Assembly (NCBI GenBank): GCA_016869215.1
Contig: VGEP01000007.1
Span: 95,586-159,585, forward strand
Direction: 5' to 3'
DNA: 64,000 nt
Source of the DNA: Alphaproteobacteria bacterium
Lineage (GTDB): Bacteria > Pseudomonadota > Alphaproteobacteria > Rhizobiales > Xanthobacteraceae
Part shown: positions 54,314-62,343 of the stretch, piece after piece
Position numbering within the stretch: position 1 is the stretch's first letter
Layout of the letters: each line of letters starts with the position of its first letter
Notes under the pieces: generated by a model
Database searches by the model: none
Seen by the model: the letters and a program-made list of their open reading frames with translations, nothing else
What the model was told of the DNA's origin: nothing
Program-made: the position numbers and the translations under genes

Positions 54314-54571
54314 TTATTCCGCCTCATCTGCCGCGCCGGCTAGGGTGCGCATGGCGCGAATGAGGGCCGCAACCTCGCGGCGGCGCGCGAGTGCCTCGGC
54401 GGTATAGCGGCCGTGCTTGAGCGCATTCCTATTGCCCTTCGGCGCGCCCGGCGACAGGCCGCCGTGCAGCCGGCAGCGGCCGTTCGGCATCGCCGGCGAC
54501 CGGCACGGGCTCCCGCTCCGGGTCAGCGCGCCGCATCGCGGGCTGCGGTGCATGGGCAATCTGCTTTGCAT
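54314..54571 (-). CDS. Island protein with HGG-SPGAPKGNRNALKHG motif
   Basis: 85-residue basic protein. CGALTRSGSPCRSPAM and CRLHGGLSPGAPKGNRNALKHGRY form a zinc-ribbon-like Cys/His pattern followed by a helix (LARRREVAALIRAMRTL). Such short proteins are common in phages and integrated elements of alphaproteobacteria. It starts inside the preceding gene and shares 143 bp with it in another frame. Alternative start at 54553. Confidence 0.65.
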   Translation of the reverse strand: MQSRLPMHRSPRCGALTRSGSPCRSPAMPNGRCRLHGGLSPGAPKGNRNALKHGRYTAEALARRREVAALIRAMRTLAGAADEAE

Positions 54572-55103
54572 GGGGTTGATCCTCCGATTTCCCGCGATCC
54601 CCACCCCCCGCCTGCTCCACCACGCCCACGACCGCCTGGCCGCCGGAATGGACGTGGACGTGCTCCACCGTGACCTTCTGCTGGCCCTTGCCGCGGTGGC
54701 GGTTGAGCGCTTCGACCAACGCGGCGAAACTGCGGGAGAGCTTGTTGGCCTGGGCGAGGTTCTCACGCCGGCCCTCGAACGTCTGCTCGCCGATCATGGC
54801 GCGGCGGTAGCATTCCATCGCGGCGTTGTGGGCAGCGATCAATTGCGCCGCCATCATCCCCTCCAGCTCGTCCTTCGGCCCGATCCCGATCAGCGCCGCG
54901 ACGGTGGCGCTCAACTGCTTGTCCCGTTCCTCCGCGCTAGAGTTCTTCACCCAAAGCGCCTGCACCGCTTGATTGGCGAGCGTGTTGTTCCAATGATCCG
55001 ATTGCGATCCGCCGATGCTTTTCAGTCGGCCCTTTCGGTCGTCGGGATCGTCGGCAACAACGGTTTTCGGTTCGGCCTTGGCGGCGTGCTTCTTTATGGT
55101 CAT
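54429..55103 (-). CDS. Island hypothetical protein
   Basis: 224-residue protein. A polar N terminus (MTIKKHAAKAEPKTVVADDP) leads to helical repeats (AALIGIGPKDELEGMMAAQL, NLAQANKLSRSFAALVEALNRHRGKGQQ) and a VTVEHVHVHSGGQAVVGVVEQ strand rich in His/Val. The last 45 residues overlap the following gene in a second frame. The neighbouring primase and helicase suggest a phage-plasmid origin; function unknown. It begins in the stop codon of the 167-residue protein. Confidence 0.65.
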   Translation of the reverse strand: MTIKKHAAKAEPKTVVADDPDDRKGRLKSIGGSQSDHWNNTLANQAVQALWVKNSSAEERDKQLSATVAALIGIGPKDELEGMMAAQLIAAHNAAMECYRRAMIGEQTFEGRRENLAQANKLSRSFAALVEALNRHRGKGQQKVTVEHVHVHSGGQAVVGVVEQAGGGDRGKSEDQPHAKQIAHAPQPAMRRADPEREPVPVAGDAERPLPAARRPVAGRAEGQ

Positions 55104-55603
55104 AGGCTCGTCCTCGATGTCGTGATCCCAAGCTGCGCCAAGGCGGCAATCGCCTCGGCTTTGCGTGCGGCGTGCCACGCCGGCCAGCAGCGCGAATGCA
55201 GCCAAGCATGTCCCGTCGGTTCGGTGCCGAACGGCAGGAGCGGATCGTCCGAATGCTCGGCTTGGCCGCAACCCAAGCATCGGCCCGGCGGCGACCGGAC
55301 CGGGTTGCGATTGAGCCGTTCGACGACGCAGCAATCGAAAGCGCGCGCTTGGGCCTCGATCCCGGTCAATCCGTGAACCGCTGCCATGCGCGTCCGTTCG
55401 CAAAAGAACGTCCACCAATCCAGCGCAGACCATCCGTCATCGGCCGGGCGCAACAGAGCGATGATCTCGGCCTTGTGTCGCGACAGCGATTCGATCACCG
55501 CGGGCGGCGGTGGCGCCGATGCTTCCAGCGCGAGGGCATCTCCGTCGAGCCCGAGTTTCACGCCGGCGGCGCGAGCTTCCGCGATGGCCAGGATCGCATT
55601 CAC
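55100..55603 (-). CDS. Island protein with TubC-like N-terminal segment and Cys/His tail
   Basis: 167-residue protein. Residues 1-52 (AIAEARAAGVKLGLDGDALAL ... SRHKAEIIALLRP) resemble the small TubC-type docking fold found in mobile elements. The C-terminal part has CLGCGQAEHSDD and HAWLHSRCWPAWHAARK, a possible zinc site. It overlaps both neighbours by four bases, so it is in the same translated block as the helicase. Role unknown. Confidence 0.6.
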   Translation of the reverse strand: MNAILAIAEARAAGVKLGLDGDALALEASAPPPPAVIESLSRHKAEIIALLRPADDGWSALDWWTFFCERTRMAAVHGLTGIEAQARAFDCCVVERLNRNPVRSPPGRCLGCGQAEHSDDPLLPFGTEPTGHAWLHSRCWPAWHAARKAEAIAALAQLGITTSRTSL

Positions 55604-57561
55604 AACCGCATCCTCCAGCCTGGCACCGTCTCGTCATCCCGCCCGGAACGATGGTGATGATTTGCGTCCGCACCGTCCGCATCGGTCGCATTGTTCGATT
55701 TCAACGGGTTATCGCGGACGATGGATGCTGGCGCGGCAATTGGACCGTCCGTCGAGTCTCCGACCGTCCGCATGCTCCCTGAAGCGAAACCGTTGGCAGA
55801 ATTGATTATCGGCGGGATTGCGGACGGCGCGGACGGTGGGGACGGCCGCGCCCCTCCGGTTTCTGGCAGGGGTGATGGCCCGGTCGTGATGCGAATGATC
55901 CGCGTGCGCGCCCGGCCTTCGCGCTCGAAGCCGATCTCGATGCCGATCTTGCGAAGGAAGGTCGCCGCCCGGCGCAAGCGGCCCGCGAGCGCCCGCGGGC
56001 TGTCCGGCCAGGTCTTAGACTTGGCGATCCGTTCGCCTGCCATCTCGCCAAGGGCGCCCAGAAGCTCCGAGGCGGTGCCAGCCCACTCCGTCCGCGCTGC
56101 CATCAGCGCCCGCACGGCGGCGGCGATCGGATCGGCATCGATCACCCCTTCCACCGCCTCGTCACGATTGCCGCAATAGGCCGACCAGAACGTGCCGGCC
56201 GGCCACAGCGCCGTCTCGCAGGCCGTGGCCCACAGCGCGAAGTCCGCCATGCGCGGAAGCTTGTCGAGCCGGGTTTGCGGCAGCATCGCCAAACCCTTCG
56301 CCACCGCATCGAGCAGCGCGCCGAGAATGCGCGGGCGTTCGGCTTCGAACGCCGCCCACAATTCCTGTTCCGGGCGGCGGCGTTCTTCCGGGATCGGTTC
56401 GAGCGTGAGAAACAAGGCACGGTCGGCCAAGTCAGGCCGCGTCACGATGTCCTCTATGCCGTTGAGGATTACCGGACGCGCCGCGTCAAACAACACTTCG
56501 TCTTGGTCGGAATAGAGCTGCCGCACCGCAAAGCCGCCGCCGGTGGCAAGCCGGCAGAGCGTGTCAGAAATCCAGGCGGGCAGGCCCGACACATTGTCGA
56601 AGGCGAGCACGTGGCCGTTGCTGGCCGCGATAAACAGGTCGCGATCCTCGCGCGGCAGCGCCCGGAGTGGTGCCGTGTTCGGATCGAGCAGCGCCCGCAG
56701 CATTGCCGAGAAGGTGGACTTCGCCGAGCCCTGCTCGCCCGACAGCACGATCACCGGATAGGGTCCGCGCTTGCGCAGGCACGCCAGCGCCCAGGCGATC
56801 ACCAGAACGAAATCGGCATCGGAACGGACGTTGAGGAACGAGCGCAGCGCTTCGACCGATCCGTCCGCAGCCGGCGCGGGCAATGCCTGCATGCCGGCGG
56901 CGCGGCGGAAGCGAACGGGCGGATTGTCGGTGAGGCGCCAGCCGAAGGCATCGATCTCCACCGCCCTCCATGTCTCGTCCCCGAGGTCGAGATAAAGCCG
57001 CCCATCGATCCCGCCGACGCGAACATGAACCACCCGCTCCGGCGCATCGAAATGCGCCCTGGCCTCGATCACGTTAAGTGCGGATTGCAGCGCCTCCGAA
57101 CTCGGTGCGCCGCCCGTCGCCTCGAAGAAGCGGCGGGCAAGCCAGCGGCGGAATCCCTTGGCGCGGATCGGCCAGGTTTCACGGTGTCCGTTAATATCGA
57201 GGTCGGCAAAGCCGGTGCCGTCCGGTGCGTGGAAAAGCTCGGCGGATTGGGCGAGGTCGATCAGGATATCGGCCTGCGTCGGGCCGCGCCCGCCCGCTTC
57301 GCCGCTCTCCTCGGCGATCGCATCGTCGAGCGCCGTCACCCGGCATCCGGCCTTTTTCAATTGCGCCCGCAGCGCCTCGAAGGCGGCGCGATCCTCGCGC
57401 TTGAGCACCGCGAGTCGTTCCAGTACGTCCGGCGCGAAGGCGGCGCCGGGATCGCTGCCAGTCCGTTCGACGAGGCCCTCCAGCGGGTCGCGCACTTCCT
57501 CGGCGGCATCGATGGCGGCGCAGACCGGATCGTCATTGCCGCCGGTATCTAGAATGTTCAT
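55600..57561 (-). CDS. Phage/plasmid-type ATPase or D5-like helicase
   Basis: 653-residue protein. Middle P-loop region IVLSGEQGSAKSTFSAMLRALL (quoted core GEQGSAKST), Walker B HVLAFDNVSGLPAW, and a sensor-type region DEVLFDAARPVILNGIED, as in replication helicases of satellite phages and plasmids. N terminus has EVRDPLEGLV and ILIDLAQSAELFHAPDG. The end is low-complexity and may be a tail acquired by read-through. It overlaps the primase-like gene by four bases, suggesting a primase-helicase pair that replicates the island. Confidence 0.8.
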   Translation of the reverse strand: MNILDTGGNDDPVCAAIDAAEEVRDPLEGLVERTGSDPGAAFAPDVLERLAVLKREDRAAFEALRAQLKKAGCRVTALDDAIAEESGEAGGRGPTQADILIDLAQSAELFHAPDGTGFADLDINGHRETWPIRAKGFRRWLARRFFEATGGAPSSEALQSALNVIEARAHFDAPERVVHVRVGGIDGRLYLDLGDETWRAVEIDAFGWRLTDNPPVRFRRAAGMQALPAPAADGSVEALRSFLNVRSDADFVLVIAWALACLRKRGPYPVIVLSGEQGSAKSTFSAMLRALLDPNTAPLRALPREDRDLFIAASNGHVLAFDNVSGLPAWISDTLCRLATGGGFAVRQLYSDQDEVLFDAARPVILNGIEDIVTRPDLADRALFLTLEPIPEERRRPEQELWAAFEAERPRILGALLDAVAKGLAMLPQTRLDKLPRMADFALWATACETALWPAGTFWSAYCGNRDEAVEGVIDADPIAAAVRALMAARTEWAGTASELLGALGEMAGERIAKSKTWPDSPRALAGRLRRAATFLRKIGIEIGFEREGRARTRIIRITTGPSPLPETGGARPSPPSAPSAIPPIINSANGFASGSMRTVGDSTDGPIAAPASIVRDNPLKSNNATDADGADANHHHRSGRDDETVPGWRMRL

Positions 57562-58454
57562 CGCGCGGCCTCCTCGACGCGCGGCGCGCGGCGCAGCAGC
57601 AGATCGTTGAAGTCCATGCCTTGCGGCGGACGGGCAATGCGGACGCGCCGGCCTTCGCGCTTCCATCGACACGCGCAATCCTGCGCCGCTGCTTCGCCGG
57701 GTTCATCGCCATCGGCGAGCACGATCACGTCGCAAACGTCGCTCGGCAGATCGAATGACCGAAGTCCCGATGTCGAAAGCGCTGCCCAGGCGGGACGACC
57801 GCTCGCTTGCATGGCGGCAAGGCAGGTCTCGATGCCTTCGCCAACTATCAGCAAATTGCCGACTGGTCCGAGCCGCACCGCGCCGCCGCGGCACGGCCCG
57901 AGCATCATCTTTGCCGGCTCAACCGGCGCTTTGGCGCGTCCGTCGCGTGACAGGAACGTGCGGTGAATGCCGATCGACTTGCCGTCAACGCCGTGCGTCA
58001 CCAGCGCCACCATGGCCGGCCAGACGCCGCCAGAAGGATGCTTCAGCCCGATATGGAAGCGGATTGACGGCGGGATCGGAATTGTGAGGCCGCGCGATCG
58101 GAGATAGGCCTCGACCGGCGTTCCCTTGGCAGATTGCGCGCCATGCCAGAGCGCGAGCGCCGCCTCCATCCGCCGCATGGAGTCGGTGTCGGTCTCGGGC
58201 GATGGCACGCGATCGAGCTTGCGGCAAAAGCGGATTGGCCGTCGCTCGTCCGCGTCCCAAACGCCGCGCGCCCGAAGCGCGGCGATCACGTCTTGCTGAT
58301 CGCATCCGGCATGGCAGCGCACGAGCACCTTGCCGTCGCGAGCGTCGGCGATCGAGAGGCTCGGCGCGCGATCGTCATGCGCCGGACAGCGCGCCATCCA
58401 GGCGGCGCCGGCTTTGCGCCCGCCGAGGGCCTTGGCGAGGGCTTCAGCGGTCAT
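57558..58454 (-). CDS. Primase-like protein with CHC2-type zinc finger and Toprim domain
   Basis: 298-residue protein. N-terminal zinc motif CPAHDDRAPSLSI ... VRCHAGCDQQDVI, then a helical linker (RMEAALALWHGAQSAKGTPVE), and a Toprim domain with Glu in LLIVGEGIETCLAAM and DxD in DVIVLADGDEPG. It probably synthesises primers for island replication together with the helicase downstream. The start at MTAEALAKALGG lies within the end of the 80-residue gene. Confidence 0.85.
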   Translation of the reverse strand: MTAEALAKALGGRKAGAAWMARCPAHDDRAPSLSIADARDGKVLVRCHAGCDQQDVIAALRARGVWDADERRPIRFCRKLDRVPSPETDTDSMRRMEAALALWHGAQSAKGTPVEAYLRSRGLTIPIPPSIRFHIGLKHPSGGVWPAMVALVTHGVDGKSIGIHRTFLSRDGRAKAPVEPAKMMLGPCRGGAVRLGPVGNLLIVGEGIETCLAAMQASGRPAWAALSTSGLRSFDLPSDVCDVIVLADGDEPGEAAAQDCACRWKREGRRVRIARPPQGMDFNDLLLRRAPRVEEAAR

Positions 58455-58686
58455 GGCACACCTCGCTGCCATCGGGCGCGGCGTGCACATCATTGTCATT
58501 GGCGGCGGCAAGACATTCGGCATGCGACCATTCGGCGAGAATGGCGAAGAAGCCGGTGACGTTTTCGACAAGCTGCCGGGCGTCTTCGTCGGTGAGGTCG
58601 CGCCCGATGCGCGGTTGCCAGATTCGCCGGGTGCGGGCGATCTGCCTGCCCGCATCATTGTCGTTTGCAGCATCGAGACGTTTCAT
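58444..58686 (-). CDS. Small island protein
   Basis: 80-residue protein. Basic first third (RTRRIWQPRIGRD), then DLTDEDARQLVENVTGFFAILAEW, a helical pattern I associate with integrated elements in rhizobia. GAGGT before the ATG; overlaps the primase start by 11 bases. Function unknown. Confidence 0.65.
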   Translation of the reverse strand: MKRLDAANDNDAGRQIARTRRIWQPRIGRDLTDEDARQLVENVTGFFAILAEWSHAECLAAANDNDVHAAPDGSEVCHDR

Positions 58687-58821
58687 CCGAAGACCTCACG
58701 CGGGCGGTTCTGCCGCTCCGTGCTCCTGGCCTCCGGTCTCGGATTCCCACCGATGACGCTGGACCTAAAGTGATCTACATCTTCGGCGTCCCCGTCGCAG
58801 GGATCGCCGTCTAAGCTCCCA

Positions 58822-59043
58822 TTAGTGCGGCACTTCCTCCGCGGGGATTGTGAACTTGTGGCTCTTGCCAGCGCGGATCACGAGATGGCGCTTGCCGCCG
58901 TTGCCGACCTCGCAGGCGATCGAATAATCGAAGAAGCCGTGCTTCAGACCATCGATGACAAGACCTTCTAGCCGGTCGAGCGCCTCGCGGACCTGGCCTC
59001 GGGCAATGCGCTGCGACGACAATGTTCTTGGTGCCTCAACCAT
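58822..59043 (-). CDS. Small island protein
   Basis: 73-residue protein (ARGQVREALDRLEGLVIDGL, then HFFDYS-like hydrophobic patch and GGKRHLVIRAGKSHKFTI). It overlaps the DUF5659 gene by eight bases. Predicted helix followed by a beta sheet; role unknown. Confidence 0.6.
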   Translation of the reverse strand: MVEAPRTLSSQRIARGQVREALDRLEGLVIDGLKHGFFDYSIACEVGNGGKRHLVIRAGKSHKFTIPAEEVPH

Positions 59044-59302
59044 TGTGCAGCAGCCCTTTCATGTCCTTGATGGTGGCGGCGAATGCCTGCGGGCGAACGA
59101 TGGCGGCGTCGCCATAGAATGCCATCACGTCGCCCCGCCGGCTCGGTCGGTCCTGAAACACGAAGACCTTGCGGCGCCCCTCGGTGCGAAGGTCGAGCAG
59201 CTCGTAGCCGGCGCAGCGCAGGAAACAGGCGAGATAGAAGTCGCGCGTCTCGAACACGGCTCGCCGCCCTTCGTCCGACCAGATCGTTTGTTCAGTTGAC
59301 AC
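59036..59302 (-). CDS. DUF5659-like island protein
   Basis: 88-residue protein. FETRDFYLACFLRCAGYELL and GRRKVFVFQDRPSRRGDVMA match the pattern of DUF5659 proteins, which occur in phages and mobile islands. GTG start after AGGAGAT. No function known. Confidence 0.6.
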   Translation of the reverse strand: MSTEQTIWSDEGRRAVFETRDFYLACFLRCAGYELLDLRTEGRRKVFVFQDRPSRRGDVMAFYGDAAIVRPQAFAATIKDMKGLLHNG

Positions 59303-59328
59303 TCGACGATCTCCTCAAAAAAAAGAGG

Positions 59329-60081
59329 TCAGAAGCCTTCGGTGAGAAGCCTCTGGCGCGGCACGACACGGTGCAGCAGCCCGAGCTTTTCGAGCCGGAT
59401 GCGCATCGCGATCGGCGACACGAGAAAGCGCTCGGCAAACGGGCGGGCGAAGCTCTCAAGCACCCGGTCTTCGTCGTCGTCGAAATCGCGGCCGATCTCG
59501 ACGAAGGGGTGTTCGATCCGTGTTTCCGGTTGCAGGACGCGCTGCTTGCGGTCGGGAAACGCTTCGTCCCAAGCGGCAAAAACCATCTTGCGCGGCATCA
59601 GCAGGCACGAAGCGTAAAAATCCGCCTGCCATTCCACCCGCTCCTTTGCTTGGCTTGAGCGGCAGATGATGGTTGGTCGCTCACGATCGACCAAGAGCGA
59701 ACCTTGATCTCGGGTGGGACGGACCAGCGGTCGGTGCAGCCGCCAATGTCCACCGCCTTCATGGGCGAGCGTGAACCTGTAGCGGCCCTCACGCTCGGGC
59801 CGCTCCTCGGGATCGAGGCTCTCGTCGATGACGATCCTGCCGGCTTCGAGCCAGATCGCGCCGAACATGTCCGGGTCGAGGCTGAACCCGCTACGCGGAA
59901 CATCGAGCAGTCGGTGCAAATCGTCGAACTCGACATGAAGCTTCAGGTGCTTCTCGACGATATCCTCAATCGGGATCGGCGCGCTCACCTCGATGCCTCT
60001 GGCGTGGGCGAACTCGCCGAGCAGGGCCGCGGCATCGCGTTCGATGGCGTCATCGGCGATATAGGGGACTCGAAGGGTCAT
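59329..60081 (-). CDS. ImmA/IrrE-family metallopeptidase with an altered zinc motif
   Basis: 250-residue protein. The zinc-site region reads RFTLAHEGGGHWRLHRPL: HEGGGH instead of the canonical HExxH, one residue longer between Glu and the second His. The fold otherwise follows ImmA/IrrE (N-terminal IPIEDIVEKHLKLHVEF, later ERVEWQADFYASCLLMPR with the third ligand region). In ICEBs1 such proteins cut their partner XRE repressor to start excision. It lies 46 bp after the XRE gene, which supports that role. Confidence 0.85.
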   Translation of the reverse strand: MTLRVPYIADDAIERDAAALLGEFAHARGIEVSAPIPIEDIVEKHLKLHVEFDDLHRLLDVPRSGFSLDPDMFGAIWLEAGRIVIDESLDPEERPEREGRYRFTLAHEGGGHWRLHRPLVRPTRDQGSLLVDRERPTIICRSSQAKERVEWQADFYASCLLMPRKMVFAAWDEAFPDRKQRVLQPETRIEHPFVEIGRDFDDDEDRVLESFARPFAERFLVSPIAMRIRLEKLGLLHRVVPRQRLLTEGF

Positions 60082-60127
60082 TCACTTGATCCTCATCTGC
60101 ATCATCGGTGCACCGCCCGCCGGCGCG

Positions 60128-60481
60128 CTACTTTCCCTTTGCCTTCTGTGCCTGGCGGGCCAGTCGGGCCATGTCCTCGGCCGTCAACCCTTTCACCGCC
60201 CGCAGAAAATCGGCCATTTCCCGAGGGCGCTCGCGGATGATGTCGGTCAACTCGGACGCGACCCGGCCGGCCAGCGCCAGCAGCTCGTCCGCGTCCTGCC
60301 CGATTATGGCCGCGATCTTTCGCACCTTGTCTTCCGCCGGTGGTGGAAACTCGTCCCGCTCCACCTTCGACAGATAGGTCGGGCTCACCCCGATCTTTTT
60401 CGCCATCTCCCTCAGCCCGATTTCCTTCGCCTCCCGCTCGCGGCGGATGAACGCCCCGAACTTCTCCCTCCCAACCTTCAT
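60128..60481 (-). CDS. XRE-family repressor of the island
   Basis: 117-residue protein. HTH region FGAFIRREREAKEIGLREMA and KKIGVSPTYLSKVERDEFPP, followed by a helical oligomerisation part (VRKIAAIIGQDADELLALAG). The ATG follows GGAG. Together with the ImmA-like gene it forms an ICEBs1-type control pair. Its own promoter (60515-60543) overlaps the element TGTTTAGGTGTCAC, which also lies at the recombinase promoter, so it probably represses both. Confidence 0.85.
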   Translation of the reverse strand: MKVGREKFGAFIRREREAKEIGLREMAKKIGVSPTYLSKVERDEFPPPAEDKVRKIAAIIGQDADELLALAGRVASELTDIIRERPREMADFLRAVKGLTAEDMARLARQAQKAKGK

Positions 60482-60500
60482 GGTTTCGTGCTCCGTCGTC

Positions 60501-60556
60501 TGTTTAGGTGTCACTTTACACTCGATTCGCGGGCCGCTGTCAACCAACGACTAAAC
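60501..60556 (-). promoter_or_regulatory. XRE promoter and operators
   Basis: Minus strand TTGACA (60538-60543) and TGTAAA (60515-60520) are 17 bases apart. TGTTTAGGTGTCAC (60501-60514) covers the start region and CTAAAC (60551-60556) lies beyond -35. Both share GTTTAG/CTAAAC half-sites with the recombinase promoter. Confidence 0.6.
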
Positions 60557-60573
60557 AGCGATCCACGGACAAT

Positions 60574-60720
60574 TCACGCCGCCAGCCGCATGTCCCGGAT
60601 TTCCTCGAGAACGCGCCGGAAATCAGGTTCCGGGGCGAGGCACATGGTTCTATAGGCGTTCAGGAACGGCAGCCAATTCGAACGATCCCGGCAGCAATCC
60701 AAGGCTCGATCGCGCTGCAT
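60574..60720 (-). CDS. 48-residue island protein
   Basis: Short gene read directly: MQRDRALDCCRDRSNWLPFL, then a Leu/Arg helix (RRVLEEIRDMRLAA). GGGAGG is 12 bases before the ATG. Protein-like composition with a Cys-Cys pair; possibly the outermost gene of the island. It lies upstream of the XRE promoter. Function unknown. Confidence 0.5.
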   Translation of the reverse strand: MQRDRALDCCRDRSNWLPFLNAYRTMCLAPEPDFRRVLEEIRDMRLAA

Positions 60721-60783
60721 CGCGGCCCCGAAGCCTCCCGGACAAATGTGAAATTGATTGTCGCGATGCAGTGAACAAGGCGG

Positions 60784-60789
60784 TATAAT
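60784..60789 (+). promoter_or_regulatory. -10 element of the cold-shock gene
   Basis: Perfect TATAAT, with no good -35 at 17 bases. It leaves a leader of about 75 nt before the GTG start, a common length for cold-shock mRNAs, whose leaders sense temperature. Confidence 0.45.
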
Positions 60790-60869
60790 GAAGAATCCGA
60801 CCGGGCTATCTCTTTTGATGGAACTCCATTAGCCTTGCGCGGTCGGCGGGGTCCGAACGGAGATCAAAC

Positions 60870-61073
60870 GTGGCTACAGGCACTGTGAAGTGGTTCAATC
60901 CGACGAAGGGCTATGGATTCATCCAGCCTCAAGGCGGCGGCAAGGACGTGTTCGTGCACATCTCGGCAGTCGAACGTGCGGGCCTTTCCACTCTCAATGA
61001 GGGTGCGAAGGTGGAGTACGAGATTGTTAGCAACCGCGGCAAGGAATCCGCGGAAAATCTGAAGGTCAGCTGA
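60870..61073 (+). CDS. Cold-shock domain protein
   Basis: 67-residue CspA-type RNA chaperone. RNP1 KGYGFIQP and RNP2 VFVHISAV are present, as is the start [15 protein letters not shown] start is preceded by GGAG. Acts on single-stranded RNA in the cytosol. It is just beyond the genomic island and is followed by a terminator. Confidence 0.93.
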   Translation: MATGTVKWFNPTKGYGFIQPQGGGKDVFVHISAVERAGLSTLNEGAKVEYEIVSNRGKESAENLKVS

Positions 61074-61101
61074 CAACGCTCCTGGGGCGTTCAGCCCATC
61101 G

Positions 61102-61121
61102 GGCCCCGCTCCGGCGGGGCC
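61102..61121 (+). terminator. Rho-independent terminator after the cold-shock gene
   Basis: Stem GGCCCCGC / GCGGGGCC with loop TCCG, followed by TTCCTATTT. Located 28 bases after the stop. Confidence 0.7.
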
Positions 61122-61149
61122 TTCCTATTTGTGGCGCGCAGTCCGCCGC

Positions 61150-62160
61150 CTACTGCGGCTTCGGCGGCGGTGGCGGCGTGTAGTCCTTCGCCGGCACGTT
61201 GGCGAGCTTGAGCAGGTTCGCCGCGTGCACGCGGTCCTGCTTCACGAAAGCCGCGAACGCCTCCGGCGTGGTCGGCGCCGGCACCACGGCCTGCTTGTCC
61301 AGGAACGCCGTGAACTTCGGATCGCTGAACAGCCGCACGAACTCGGCATTGAGCTTCGCGACGATCTCCTTCGACGTGCCCTTGGGCGCGGAGAGCCCCC
61401 ACCAGCCGCGCTGCGGATAGCCGCCGAGCCCGGCCTCCTGGAAGGTCATGACGTTCGGCACCAGCGCCGAACGCTTGGGCGCGGACACCGCAATCACCTT
61501 CACCTTGCCGCCCTGGTGCAATCCCAAGAAATTGCCGAGGCCGACGCCCGCGACCTGCACCTCGTTCGCCGCCACCGCCTGCGCCATCGGTCCGCCACCG
61601 CGATACGGGATGCCGACGATCTCGGTGCCCCACTCCTTGTTGATCCACTTCAGGAACAGCTCGGGCGCGGAGCCCGCGCCGAGCGTTCCCCAGTTCAGCC
61701 CGCCCTTCTTGCTCTGCGCCAGCGTCTTGAGCTGCGCGACGGATTCGACGCCGAGCGAAGGATGCACCGCGATCGACTCGATCAGGAAATAGAGCCGCGC
61801 GATCGGTACGAGGTCCTTGTCTGCGTCGTAGGGCAGCTTGTTGAACATCACCGGATTGAAGGAGAGCTGGTTATGGAACACGTTGCACAGCGTGTAGCCG
61901 TCGCCCGGCGAGTTGGCGCAGGCCTGCGCAGCGGGAATGCCGGCCGCGCCGCCGCGGTTCTCGATCACCACCGGCTGCCCGAGCCGCGGCGACAGTTCGT
62001 TGGCCGCCGCCCGCATGATGACGTCGGTCAGGCTTCCGGCCGCGATCGACACGATCATCTTGATCGGCTTGTTCGGATAGGTCTGCGCCGATGCCGGCAC
62101 AGCGAAAACGGCGGTCAGCGCGGCTGCGGCGGCAACGCGAGTCACGAAACGGAGCGTCAT
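61150..62160 (-). CDS. Bug/TctC-family periplasmic receptor
   Basis: 336-residue receptor. Signal peptide MTLRFVTRVAAAAALTAVFA with cleavage near ASA-QTYP; Bug core KMIVSIAAGSLTDVIMRAAA, VVIENRGGAAGIPAA and GTLGAGSAPELFLKW. The C terminus is proline-rich (PPPPPKPQ). It starts after AGGGAGGAACG. Stands alone, divergent from the GST gene. Ligand unknown. Confidence 0.92.
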   Translation of the reverse strand: MTLRFVTRVAAAAALTAVFAVPASAQTYPNKPIKMIVSIAAGSLTDVIMRAAANELSPRLGQPVVIENRGGAAGIPAAQACANSPGDGYTLCNVFHNQLSFNPVMFNKLPYDADKDLVPIARLYFLIESIAVHPSLGVESVAQLKTLAQSKKGGLNWGTLGAGSAPELFLKWINKEWGTEIVGIPYRGGGPMAQAVAANEVQVAGVGLGNFLGLHQGGKVKVIAVSAPKRSALVPNVMTFQEAGLGGYPQRGWWGLSAPKGTSKEIVAKLNAEFVRLFSDPKFTAFLDKQAVVPAPTTPEAFAAFVKQDRVHAANLLKLANVPAKDYTPPPPPKPQ

Positions 62161-62343
62161 GGACGTTCCTCCCTCTTGCTATATTGGCTTCATCCTAGCG
62201 GCCGGTGCGGCGCGCGCCAGCGGTGCAGTCCGCATGGCGGTACAGACTTCGGGCCCGCATCGCGGTACAGCCGCACTTGACCAAGGCCGGCGGGCGTTGC
62301 CGACTGGGGCGCCTGACAATGCGCGGCGGCGCCGGAGGACGCG

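Noticed and set aside
60508..60774. 88-codon plus-strand frame upstream of the cold-shock gene
   Set aside because: It runs over the XRE promoter and opposite the 48-residue gene, without a ribosome site or protein-like pattern.
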